Below, piece after piece: positions 1 to 14,629 of a stretch of 26,721 nt of DNA (position 1 is the stretch's first letter; every line of letters begins with the position of its first letter). The notes under the pieces are model-generated. The model saw only the letters and a program-made list of their open reading frames with translations. It made no database searches and had not been told where the DNA came from. The stretch is from assembly GCA_009176605.1 (NCBI GenBank), contig SEYY01019268.1, positions 95,001 to 121,721 of the forward strand, written 5' to 3'. The position numbers and the translations under genes were made by a program. This DNA comes from Armadillidium nasatum. Its lineage: Eukaryota; Arthropoda; Malacostraca; Isopoda; Armadillidiidae.

Positions 1-907
<907 letters not shown>

Positions 908-1110
908 TGCAATGTTTTATCATTTAGGTTTTATTTTCATACTCTTACAAGGGTCTCCGTTCGAGGCCCCTCCCCATCACGGAGTCTGTGGGAGCCTTAT
1001 CGCCGCCATTTTACCTTTTTCATCAACCGTAAATGCATTAAACATTGAGAAATCTTTGTAACTTATCTGGAAGCTAATTCCAGTGTACATATCTGTTTAG
1101 CCAAATTAGC

Positions 1111-1111
<1 letters not shown>

Positions 1112-1150
<39 letters not shown>

Positions 1151-1151
1151 T
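1112..1151. repeat. (ATT)n microsatellite
   Basis: About 13 ATT units. Confidence 0.95.
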
Positions 1152-1927
1152 TTCTTGAGCAACATTTTCTTTATAAACAAGATATATATTAATTTGCTTC
1201 CTATGTTCTTCAACCTCTTTTTTTTTTTTTAATTCTAAGGTTCGACACCAGCTAGATTTCGTCGAATGAAAAGCAGAAATCTTTTTTAACCGTTCGTATA
1301 TAATCAATTTCTCTTCTACATAGTTTATGTGTTGGAAAGTGTTTTAAAAATATCACAAAATAGTTATAATATACGACCTGTGGATTTGTTTAAATGTTCT
1401 ACCGTTAAAACCTTTGTTTGCTGGATCTGCCAGCAATGGTTTTGTCACTGTATCTTCACACTTCTTTTTCGCTCCTTCTCATACTCCACGTTTCTGCTTA
1501 TCTTTGTCCTACTACTGTTTCATATAATTCTACCTTAGGTAATTTTTTTTCCATATATCTTTGAATCCTCACAAAGTCTCCATTAACTTTTGTTGCCTTC
1601 CAACATTCGTGTGTCCGGTCACTACGCAGTCATATTCTCAAAAGGGTTCCTTTCCAGAGTAGCCGTTTCTTCATTACTTCCCCCTCTTATTCAATATCAT
1701 ATTCTTTAGCTCTCATATTCACGTGCAGTAACATGTTACTCATTGCCCACAACTGTCCTTCTGCTCCTGTACTTCATCTCTAATTTACTTCCAGATTTTA
1801 CCACCTAATTTGTATAATTTTTATGTGCCAGAAATCGTATCTTACATATTCTATCCTTTACTAAATATTTGTATTATCAATTTATTCATATTACAGTATT
1901 TGAATTAGCCTCTTTTAAGTCCTTCCA

Positions 1928-1928
1928 T

Positions 1929-1976
<48 letters not shown>

Positions 1977-1977
1977 T
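1928..1977. repeat. (TAA)n microsatellite
   Basis: About 16 TAA units, perfect. It gives an artefactual poly-Asn reading. Confidence 0.95.
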
Positions 1978-3084
1978 TAATATTTTCTTTAAGATTAACT
2001 TACCATGTTTATTTTGTTAATTGTGTGGTCGTTTTAGATGTAGTAATTTTTTAGTACTTTTAATGATTATAAAGATTGTGTTGCAGTATCGGCCCAAACA
2101 AACTGCTTATTCTTTGGTCCCACGCAAAGCGGTACGCAACGGATATCCATCCCTCTCTCCTCCGAGGGAAAAACCCATATTATCCACTAGAGCTGGATGT
2201 GAGGTTGTGCCAACCTCAGAGAAACATGGGGGGGGGGAGATATATATATATACATTCGCGTTTAGTTTAATAGAAAAGGAGGTATCAACCCCATTACTAC
2301 GTTCTTTCGACCCCATATTGCTTGCCTTTATTACACATAATTATTGAGAATTTTTTGGATAAAACTAAATCTGATGAAAGTAATATAACTCGTATACTAT
2401 TTTGATTCCCCTTCTTTTCTTTTTTACATTTTGACTTCTTTCAAACTGTTTGAAAGTTTCATCAGAGATTAGAGGAAGCTAGTAGTATCTCTGTATTACG
2501 CATTAGTTTAGGTTTAGTAATATTTATATGGTAAATATCTCATAATACCTATGTTGCAATAGGAGGCTGGCAATTTTGCATGCAGCATGATCTTGCTTCC
2601 ATTTACTAGTACTATTGGTGGTGGTATATGTATATACTGAAGTAATCTGATCTTAAAACAAAATGATTTTTCCATATTCTTTTACTTCTGACATAAAATA
2701 GTTACACATACTGTTCTCTTAATTCTCTGGAGGTGCCATAACTTTGTGCCCTGCGTATACTATCTAAGGATACATTTCCTGAGATAAAGGATCGGGAAGA
2801 AAGGGAAACGACATCGTTTATTGAAGGATACGTATCCTGGTACTCTGATGTAAATTTATATTAATTCTCTTGTTCCTACGACCACTTGTGATTGCCTACT
2901 ACTGTATATATTTTTTTCTAACTAAACACATTTTTGGGATGCTCCCAATAGTTAGCCATTCCTTCCGTTCCTTTATGCTTTCCTCTCCTTCAGATAAAAC
3001 CTTCTTAGATACGCATAGTTTTTCTAATCCTCATCTGCACAAACAATATCGGGTCATTGTCAGTACAGCATCTATGGAAATAAG

Positions 3085-3208
<124 letters not shown>

Positions 3209-3272
3209 TGCATGAATTATTGTAAATAAACTTCTGTTATATATATATGCTTTATTTAGTAGCCATTTCTAT

Positions 3273-3406
<134 letters not shown>

Positions 3407-3555
3407 AACGATTTTAACACTAAAAATATCTTATTTCAGATTACTCTTCTTTCTATTTGGTGGTTTTTTTGGTTAAGGTTTGGTGGTGGTTTTGCCTGCT
3501 GGGTCTTTAGCATCTTAGATCATCAAAAAGTTCTTTTTGACTAAAACGATATAAA

Positions 3556-3588
3556 ATGACTTTATTTCCCGATGACTTTGTTAACTAA
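3556..3588 (+). promoter_or_regulatory. Possible upstream ORF before the zinc-finger CDS
   Basis: An ATG with AAA directly before it, a good arthropod initiation context, opens a 10-codon frame ending in TAA. It is out of frame with the zinc-finger ORF and overlaps the ATG at 3572. It matters only if the mature transcript includes this stretch. A splice acceptor at 3593-3594 (TAACTAACTACAG) could remove it, and another candidate acceptor lies at about 3440 (CTTATTTCAG). Confidence 0.25.
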
Positions 3589-3604
3589 CTACAGCTTATC
3601 AATT

Positions 3605-5635
3605 ATGAGGGGTAGGAGGGGAAGAAAGGCTCTTCCAAAAACTAAAAAGACAGACAAATTAACAGAGGATGAGAGAACTAATAAAAATAATTGTAGGGAG
3701 GAGAATGAAGTTCATTCCTCATTCAATGCTATTACAAACCATAAGGTCGATGGGTCTTTTGGGAAGGAAAAACCATCAATGAGGTCTGTGCTACACTTAA
3801 ATAATATCAACGAACACGAGGATGCACTCGACAAAGTTACGTGTAATTCAAGCGGTGAGAAAGCTGTTCCCTCTGTTACGAAAGAGCAGAAACAATTCAC
3901 TCCTACGAAGGGTAAAAGGGGTCGTCCCAGAAAGGTGGATAATAAAAATGTGAAAGAAAAAACAGATGATCAGTCGACTGCTACCGACTGGGATGACATT
4001 CTTCAGAAGCAACGAGAAATTTTTAATAGTAAGCCCCTATCCGATACTGATGAAGAAGAAGCGACAAAGTCGTCTGTTGCTTCAAAAGAAAAAACAACAT
4101 CTGCACCTATAAAAAGAAAACGTGGTCGAGCAAAAAAGGTGGACAAGAAAAAAGCAGAAAATGAATCCCAAGATGACCAAGAGCCGCCGTCAAAGATAAC
4201 CAAAAACGAATGCAGTGAGTCACCAAATAAAAATGATTCTGAAGAAGCAGCAGCAGAAGAAGAGATTGCTACTAACAAAGGAAAAGATGAAAAAAAGAAA
4301 AGCAAAAAAGGGTCAAAAGATGACCCTTCCTCTTATGTAATGTATGTTTCCAAAGATGACAAGGGAAATAAGTCGAAGGTATTTAAGTGTAGAATATGCA
4401 TGAAAGAAGCCTCTGCCAAAGCCGATTTAATCAAACACATTCGAGTTCATACGGGAGAACGTCCTTTTAAGTGTAAGATTTGCAACGCGTCTTTTGTACA
4501 AATAACTGCTCTTCGTGGGCATGAGACTATTCACACGGGAGAAAAACCATTTATTTGTGATGTTTGTGGAAAGAAATTTGCCATCAAGGACCGTCTACGT
4601 TTACATATGAGGGTTCACACTGGAGAAAAACCTCATCAGTGTGACCTATGTAATCTGTCATTTGCTCGAAGGAGTCAGGTTAGCCAACATATGCGAATCC
4701 ACGACGCAGTTAAAAATAAGTTCAAATGTGACGAATGTGGTTCATCATTTGCAAGCTATCACACTTTAAAAGCCCATGTAAATAGTCATCTTGGAATTAA
4801 AGAATTTCAATGCATAATTTGCGGTAAAAAATTCTTACGAGTGGAAGGGATGTATAAGCATATCCGAACTGTACATCGCGGTAATAGACCATATACTTGT
4901 AATATTTGCGGAAAAGCTTTCAAAGGTCATCTGCAGCAGCATATGAGACTTCATAAAGGAGTTCGTCCCTACACTTGTCATTTGTGTGACGCTGCCTTTA
5001 CTCAAAACTCTCAATTAACAGTTCATTTGCGAATTCATACTGGTGAAAGACCTTACAAATGTCAGGTTTGTGGATCGTCCTTTGCCCATTCGTCTGCTTG
5101 TAAGATTCATATGCGTTCTCACACAGGAGAAAAACCTTTTAAGTGCGTCCTTTGTGTTCAGGCGTTCTCTCAGTTACCTCATTTAAAGAAACACATGAAA
5201 TGTGTTCATGGAGCAGATAAACCTTACATGTGTTTATTATGTAAGGAATTTTTTAAAACTCAAGCAGAAATCGATGCTCATAGGCGCTTTACTCACAATC
5301 TTTCTAAAACTGCTGAAGAGGAAGCCCAGGAAACGGTGGAAGAATCTACATTAGCCAGACTTCGCAATCGTCTCGCAGTACTTCTGTATCGGATTTCATC
5401 TGAAGACAGGAGGATCAAGTTTGGATTTGGTAATCAATTGATTGATGAAGTTCTTAAACTCTCTTTGGAGTCGTCTGGTCATGCTCCAGTTTCGGACCCA
5501 TCTTTAACTCCCCTAGAAGAACTTCGTCAAAATGTACTTCAGCTTTTAAGATGGACTATACCTCAAGAAACGATGGAGGAATATCATAAAAATAACATGA
5601 CTGTAGATGAAGTTTTAGATATGTTAACATCTTGA
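3605..5635 (+). CDS. Nuclear C2H2 zinc-finger protein: AT-hook-like motifs, 11 fingers, distinct C-terminal region
   Basis: Likely sequence-specific DNA-binding transcription or chromatin regulator. The frame is open for 676 codons without introns. Residues counted from 3605: an AT-hook-like RGRRGRK at the N-terminus, a canonical AT-hook KGKRGRPRK near 102-110, and a degenerate one, KRKRGRAKK, near 170-178, all in a Lys/Glu/Ser-rich, probably disordered arm with nuclear-localisation-like KKKSKKGSK. Eleven tandem C2H2 fingers span about 260-564, several joined by TGEKP or TGERP linkers. Fingers 6, 10 and 11 use H-x4-H. Finger 7 has only 10 residues between its second Cys and first His, where 12 is usual. 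The last ~110 residues (EESTLARLRNRLAVLLYRI to VDEVLDMLTS) look helical and non-repetitive; I do not recognise the family. Start: the ATG at 3605 has A at -3 and follows a possible acceptor. The in-frame ATG at 3572 would add 11 residues and has C at -3. A 5' non-coding exon is plausible. The exact orthologue is unknown. Confidence 0.9.
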   Translation: MRGRRGRKALPKTKKTDKLTEDERTNKNNCREENEVHSSFNAITNHKVDGSFGKEKPSMRSVLHLNNINEHEDALDKVTCNSSGEKAVPSVTKEQKQFTPTKGKRGRPRKVDNKNVKEKTDDQSTATDWDDILQKQREIFNSKPLSDTDEEEATKSSVASKEKTTSAPIKRKRGRAKKVDKKKAENESQDDQEPPSKITKNECSESPNKNDSEEAAAEEEIATNKGKDEKKKSKKGSKDDPSSYVMYVSKDDKGNKSKVFKCRICMKEASAKADLIKHIRVHTGERPFKCKICNASFVQITALRGHETIHTGEKPFICDVCGKKFAIKDRLRLHMRVHTGEKPHQCDLCNLSFARRSQVSQHMRIHDAVKNKFKCDECGSSFASYHTLKAHVNSHLGIKEFQCIICGKKFLRVEGMYKHIRTVHRGNRPYTCNICGKAFKGHLQQHMRLHKGVRPYTCHLCDAAFTQNSQLTVHLRIHTGERPYKCQVCGSSFAHSSACKIHMRSHTGEKPFKCVLCVQAFSQLPHLKKHMKCVHGADKPYMCLLCKEFFKTQAEIDAHRRFTHNLSKTAEEEAQETVEESTLARLRNRLAVLLYRISSEDRRIKFGFGNQLIDEVLKLSLESSGHAPVSDPSLTPLEELRQNVLQLLRWTIPQETMEEYHKNNMTVDEVLDMLTS

Positions 5636-6873
<1,238 letters not shown>

Positions 6874-6903
6874 GTTAGGTTCAAATGGTGGTTAAAGAAG
6901 TAC

Positions 6904-6930
6904 AAAAAAAAAAAAAAAAAAAAAAAAAAA
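6904..6930 (+). repeat. A27 homopolymer
   Basis: Twenty-seven consecutive A. It could be the tail of a very short retroposed sequence, but no recognisable element precedes it; only about 33 bp separate it from a (TA)n array. Confidence 0.8.
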
Positions 6931-6971
6931 GAAATTATGAGTGTAGATCTAGTGTATTTTATAGATACTAA

Positions 6972-7079
6972 TTTTGGCTAGTGAAATTAAAGCTATGTTC
7001 CCTGCAATACAAAGTGCAGTGGTCAGCCAGCTAGCCAAAACTTAGTCCCGAGAATTCCTTGTGCCATAATACAGGAATT
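6972..7079. repeat. Cluster of inverted repeats
   Basis: A perfect 10-bp inverted repeat, TTTTGGCTAG (6972-6981) and CTAGCCAAAA (7031-7040), encloses a smaller CTGCA/TGCAG pair (7002-7019). It is followed by AATTCCT/AGGAATT (7053-7079). It could fold in DNA or RNA; no known element recognised. Confidence 0.5.
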
Positions 7080-7137
7080 AAGGTAGGAATCTAGTCTTAT
7101 ATTAATAGAGGAAAAATTGATTATAATTTAAAAATTC

Positions 7138-7268
<131 letters not shown>

Positions 7269-7330
7269 GCTACCGGACTCAAGCTTGCCGACTATTACTA
7301 ATTTTAGTTGCTAAAAAATGTACAAAGCTT

Positions 7331-7332
7331 TC

Positions 7333-7396
<64 letters not shown>

Positions 7397-7465
7397 TTAT
7401 TATTTTTTCGATATTGCTTGTAAATGAGTGTACAAAGTTTTTACCTATTGTTATTATTATTATTA

Positions 7466-7505
<40 letters not shown>

Positions 7506-7725
7506 TTTATTGTAAATTTAATATTAATTTTAAATTAAAAAAATAATTATTCTTGCCAATATTTTTGTGTCTAGTCTAATTTAAGCTAAGGTGCCATATA
7601 AAATTTCAACTATAATTATTATTATTATTATTGTTATTATTATTATTATCATTAATTTTACTATTATTATACTCCAGCAAAGGTGCGAAGTACTTGTAAT
7701 TATACCATGACAATGTTACCTGCAC

Positions 7726-7778
<53 letters not shown>

Positions 7779-7862
7779 GTAAGGTTAATACCAACGAATT
7801 GGGACTGAGCCAGTATAAATATATGTTTAAATAAGCAATGAATGTTCTTGTGATAAGATAAC

Positions 7863-7941
<79 letters not shown>

Positions 7942-8062
7942 GTGTTATTATGGTGTTGTGATTATTACGTCATTCGTTTTGAAAATTTATGCTATATTAA
8001 ATATACTTTCTTTTTTGTTTTGTTTTTTATTATTTTACTTCAACCCCATTATTATTATTATA

Positions 8063-8107
<45 letters not shown>
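7331..8107. repeat. Cluster of six (ATT)n arrays
   Basis: Arrays at about 7331-7397, 7449-7506, 7612-7651, 7724-7777, 7864-7941 and 8048-8107, separated by 50-110 bp of unique AT-rich sequence. The first two have similar left flanks (TGTACAAAG followed by a T/C-rich stretch and CTATT), suggesting a local duplication of about 112 bp. No gene is visible; the open frames are poly-Tyr, poly-Ile, poly-Leu or poly-Asn artefacts. Confidence 0.93.
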
Positions 8108-8198
8108 GAATTATTATTAGAGTAAGTTTTATTAGATTTTTCTAGTTCTAGCAAATATATACCGAAAATTGAAGCCATTTCCTATACTCTAGTGTACG

Positions 8199-8745
8199 TG
8201 TGGTGCGATTGCTTCAAGAAAGGACGTGAATCTTTGGGAAATGATTCTTGGCCCAGAAAACTGTCAATATCATGTACAGGTAACGTAGTTGTACTGTTAA
8301 CCAAACACTCTACAAAGACATTCTTGATCACCCTTACGATACAATTTTAAGAAATTGTCTGTAGCAGTGGCAAACGAGCAACTGTGTATTGTACCATGAC
8401 AATGTTCCTGCTCATCGATCACTTCTTGTTAGTTGGTATTTGGCAGAGTCTTGAGCACCTGTGTTTCCTCACCCTAATAATTTACAAGATTTCTCCTGAA
8501 AATTTTTCCTTCTTTCCTTCCTTGAAGGATGCATCGGAGGATCTATGGTATCAATTCTCATAGTAGGTTCATTACGGCTACAATGACTGACGGGTGTTGT
8601 CAAAGATATCGTACATGACTTCTTTCAACAGTAGTATGGTCGATGGCAGAAGTGTGTGGTCCCAGTAGGAAGTTACTTTGAAGGCGAAATCTCTTTGAAA
8701 TCTGTACCATTATTGGAAATAAAGGGACAAATAAAGTTTCCTTCC
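8199..8745 (+). pseudogene. Internally deleted mariner-type transposase remnant
   Basis: Relic of a Tc1/mariner (DD34D-type) transposase, which cuts and pastes DNA at TA sites. Pieces in order: VWCDCFKKGRESLGNDSW (from 8199), the end of the DNA-binding domain; then VNQTLYKDILDHPYDTILRN (from 8296); then HDNVPAHRSLLVSWYLAES (from 8395), around the second catalytic Asp; then PHPNNLQDF and, in another frame, SPENFSFFPSLK; then the C-terminal [13 protein letters not shown]. About 110-120 residues that normally separate the first two pieces are missing, including the first catalytic Asp. The third Asp position appears to read Asn in a region that also lost a few codons. Stops and frameshifts are present. 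Terminal inverted repeats were not identified. The 3' side runs into (TC)n(TA)n. Family call is by motif recognition. Confidence 0.8.
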
Positions 8746-8974
<229 letters not shown>

Positions 8975-9278
8975 TAGCTATATAGGAAAAAATAAAAATT
9001 TTAGAAAACTCTCTTCTAGGTTTACTATGTCTGTAGAGAAATAATTCCTTGAAAAATTAATTGTAAAATGAGAATATAAAGACGTGGTGCATTTGAGGCA
9101 AAGTTTTCACCATTTATTAAAATTTTGTTTAAGAGCAGTTAAGATATTTGTGATCCTTTGTTGACTACTCTTTACCAAAATCTTCCACTGGTCGTTAAAA
9201 TTTATGTATAACGTGAACTTCTTAATACCTAAACATCGGCGTCAATATTCAGAAAATAGTTTTTAGTTTTTGTTTGTT
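8975..9278. other. AT-rich spacer, nothing recognised
   Basis: No open frame, repeat or element recognised on either strand. Confidence 0.5.
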
Positions 9279-9385
9279 AAAAAATGTTTTATGAAAAGAC
9301 AAAAAGGTTACCATAGGGCCCATGCAGTCAAAGCCCAATAAGGCACTTTGACAAACCAAAAGTGCCATGGTATTTTGTTATACTC
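9279..9385. repeat. Direct repeat, left copy (with intact hairpin)
   Basis: About 107 bp, near-identical to 9662-9769 in the same orientation. It contains an 8-bp hairpin, GGCACTTT at 9342-9349 and AAAGTGCC at 9359-9366, with a 9-nt loop. The two copies flank a relic coding piece. Nature unknown: perhaps two insertions of one short element, or the ends of a composite unit. Confidence 0.88.
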
Positions 9386-9580
9386 TTGCATCAGTTTCAC
9401 TCCCTGTCCTGCCGAATCATTTAGGGCGTTTAGGCCAAACGCTATTTTAAGTCCTTTCTGAAAGTGCTCGATATTTTTCCATTCTGATGGATGTTTTTTT
9501 AACAAGTCAATAGTTGTAGAGAACTTTTCAAAGGATCTTCTTGAACTTTGAAAATTGAAGTTTTCTGCCCCTTTTACCAA
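9386..9580 (-). pseudogene. C-terminal relic of an unnamed arthropod repeat-associated ORF family
   Basis: Open on the minus strand for about 65 residues, with DLLKKHPSEWKNIEHFQKGL and then LNALNDSAGQGVKLMQEYN. From memory this resembles the C-terminal end of long uncharacterised proteins, common in arthropod and cnidarian genomes, that carry a conserved VVND-AERGVKLI-like motif; the family has no name I can give and its biochemical role is unknown. The homology stops right after QEYN, where the left direct repeat begins, so the usual continuation is lost. Another part of the same kind of protein lies upstream on the same strand at 12920-14050, so this may be the displaced end of one gene broken by insertions. 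Family assignment is moderate, the split-gene idea an inference. Confidence 0.45.
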
Positions 9581-9661
9581 ATATTTATTTAAGTTCTTAG
9601 TTGAAATTTTTTTTTAAATGTTGTCCTCCAAACTTTCTGAACATTCCCATAAAAAATTTTT

Positions 9662-9769
9662 AAAAATGTTTTATGCCAAGACAAAAAGGTTACCATAGGG
9701 CCCATGCAGTCAAAGCCCAATAAGGCCCTTTGACAAACCAAAAGTGCCCATGGTATTTTTGTTACCAGA
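9662..9769. repeat. Direct repeat, right copy (hairpin degraded)
   Basis: Second copy of the 9279-9385 repeat, offset by about 383 bp. One arm reads GGCCCTTT instead of GGCACTTT, so the hairpin carries a mismatch. A few extra bases distinguish the copies. Confidence 0.88.
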
Positions 9770-10069
9770 CTTTGCTTAGGGTCCATAAGGAATTTACCTT
9801 AGGATGTTCTATATCAAACCTTTGACCCCAATGGAAAATCCTATAGCGAAACCTATAAACCCCATGCAAAAATCTATTTAAAATATAAAAAGGAAAAAAA
9901 ATATATCCTTTAACGGTTATTTTCCCTGCTAACGCAACCACCATGTATACAATGTATTTAAAACCCAACCGTCAACTATGTATCATACTTGAACACTTAA
10001 CTTAAAGTATATTACTATCCTGATATTTCTCGGAAATGAAATCAAGTGATCTCTTGAGCTTGAAAAGAA
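9770..10069. other. Spacer, nothing recognised
   Basis: No gene or known element recognised. It may include the body and tail of the tRNA-like SINE unit that starts at 10142 on the minus strand. Confidence 0.45.
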
Positions 10070-10142
10070 CTCACCCACATGGAAACGAACTACTATACTT
10101 CGAAGACATTTTCCATCACTCTAATCCCTGAGCTACAGAGAA
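10070..10142 (-). repeat. tRNA-like unit, probably a decayed SINE head
   Basis: On the minus strand an A-box-like TAGCTCAGGGATTAGAG (10135-10119) is followed, exactly 44 nt from start to start, by a B-box-like AGTTCGTTTCC (10091-10081). This is the spacing of internal RNA polymerase III promoters in tRNAs. The arms do not pair well (the last T-stem pair would be A/C), so a working tRNA is unlikely. A SINE head or tRNA pseudogene fits better. Confidence 0.5.
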
Positions 10143-10234
10143 ACCTACGAGTTTGTTATAAAAATTTTACTGCTGCGCAAACTTTTTCAAACTTATATTT
10201 GTTCTTTATTATTTATTACTTTTATTTGTTTTAA

Positions 10235-12557
<2,323 letters not shown>

Positions 12558-12691
12558 TATATAAGTAAAATATATATATATAAAACACGAGATATTGCGA
12601 TATATAAGAATATTCTTCGCATGGTTCTATCTGGGATTCCTTTTATTTTATATTTTTTTTTTTGTCTTCCCATGTATAGGAATTTTCCTGC

Positions 12692-12794
<103 letters not shown>

Positions 12795-12919
12795 AATAGG
12801 TGTAACCTTTGCGCATACATAAGTCAAAGTTTATTAAAGTCATAGGTTATTTTCTTATGAGACTCGTGCCATTACCAATACGATTTTGGACCATGTGCCA
12901 AAAAGCCTATGTGACCTAC

Positions 12920-14050
12920 GTGGTTTCCAATGGTGGACATAGAGTCCCATATTTAACTTTCAAATGAACGATATCAAAAAATAGTACAATCGTAATTTCT
13001 GGTGTAAAATACCACGAATTGTGGCAAAGCAACTTTGCTGATATTTTAACGTCTCTATACAATTGAAAACTAGAAAAGAATTTCAAATCTCGGAAAAGAG
13101 ATTCAATTGCAACTGGAGTATGAATCCAACTCCAATTACATTGAGTTCATAAAAGTAGAGAAAGGAAATTAACTTAATAAAATAAAAATTTTGAAGCATT
13201 TAATTGCTTTAACCATCCATTTGGCATAACGAAAGGTTCCTGAAATTCTGAATGATATTCCTTGGGGGGGGGGGGGAGAAATTCCACAGAAGAAAACTAC
13301 CACAAGTCCAGTATTTTTTGACAGTTCTCTCAAAGAAGTATTTCTTCTTTAAGATTTGTAAGAACAAAATTAAAACAACCTTTCTTTGACATGTTCATCT
13401 GTAAAACTTTGTTAGAATTCCATTTTTTTTAGATCAATTTTCTTCGAGTTTTTTGGAAAATCGACATACTATATTTGACACGAAAGATTTAGCAATAGTG
13501 GAATCGAATACGAACTTTAAAATAATATCAGTAATACAAACCCTACATGATAATTATTAACATCTCTTTAAGTTCTGGTACAATAAAAGACCTTTACTTG
13601 CTGCCATCGTATCAAAGCAAGATATGTGATTTTCCACTTCTATGGTAGTTCATATATTTAATTAGCCTTGTGTTTTCTACTACATGAAGAAATTACAGGT
13701 ATTTCTAATAATTTTTCCATTGTATCGAAATTTTAATAACTGGAAACCTATCTATTTGGTCCTTGCCAATAACCATTTGAATCATTTTTTCATCCCAATG
13801 AAAGATGATACAATCTATGTCCAATTCGTTAAATTTATTAAAGTCTTTTGTACGTACTTCCCTTTGAAAACGCTTACGACACTGTAATTTAGAACTGCCC
13901 TTCATAATACGGTCACTAGTATGAAGACTCGAGAGCTTCAGTCTTGGCAAATCATATTCTCAAGTGATCACTGATTTCACGATCCCTTCGCAAGCCTTAA
14001 AAGGAGCAAGTAGTTTTGGCATATATAGTACCTTGTATTTTGATATATTA
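12920..14050 (-). pseudogene. Decayed long ORF of the same unnamed repeat-associated family (N-terminal to middle part)
   Basis: Minus-strand relic. The best piece (13950-13705) is open for 81 residues and contains FHWDEKMIQ followed by GKDQIDRFPVI, resembling the HWDGK...VDRLPVI block seen in long uncharacterised arthropod and cnidarian proteins. A second piece (about 13078-12920) reads HNSWYFTPEITIVLFFD, resembling a later HLWYLSEE...FFD block. Between them the frame is broken by stops and a G13 run (13264-13276). Weak similarity continues upstream to about 14050, ending near the (TA)n array at 14164. The order on the strand matches the order of blocks in the family, and the C-terminal block follows downstream at 9580-9386. 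Function of the family is unknown to me. The repeat-rich setting and copy decay suggest a mobile-element protein, which is inference. Confidence 0.45.
13264..13276. repeat. G13 homopolymer
   Basis: Thirteen consecutive G inside the decayed ORF. Confidence 0.9.
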
Positions 14051-14159
14051 AAGCTTTTTGAGAAACTGTGATCTTCTGTCGGTCTAATTTCTAGCTGAAG
14101 GTTGAGGAGCATTGCTTGTTAAAACTGCTACCTTCTCCAAATGGAGTCAAATAAACAAA

Positions 14160-14629
<470 letters not shown>

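Noticed and set aside
1561..1800. Mixed-composition stretch considered as a transposon relic on the minus strand
   Set aside because: No ordered protein motifs found in any frame.
3712..4305. Minus-strand open frames inside the zinc-finger gene
   Set aside because: Antisense shadows of the Lys/Glu/Ser-rich coding arm.
7331..8107. Regularly spaced ATT arrays as a CRISPR-like layout
   Set aside because: Repeat units are trinucleotides of varying array length in a eukaryotic genome; there are no defined repeats and spacers.
7318..8125. Open frames of poly-Tyr, poly-Ile or poly-Asn
   Set aside because: Artefacts of (ATT)n and (TAA)n microsatellites; unique flanks carry no protein signal.
7704..8410. 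Shared 15-mer TACCATGACAATGTT at about 7705 and inside the mariner relic (8392)
   Set aside because: One match of this length is near chance expectation in a window of this size, and the flanks do not align.
13180..13260. Plus-strand HPFGITKG, reminiscent of the PFG block of gypsy-type RT
   Set aside because: No other RT block nearby on that strand; the minus strand gives a better, ordered series of matches to the decayed ORF family.
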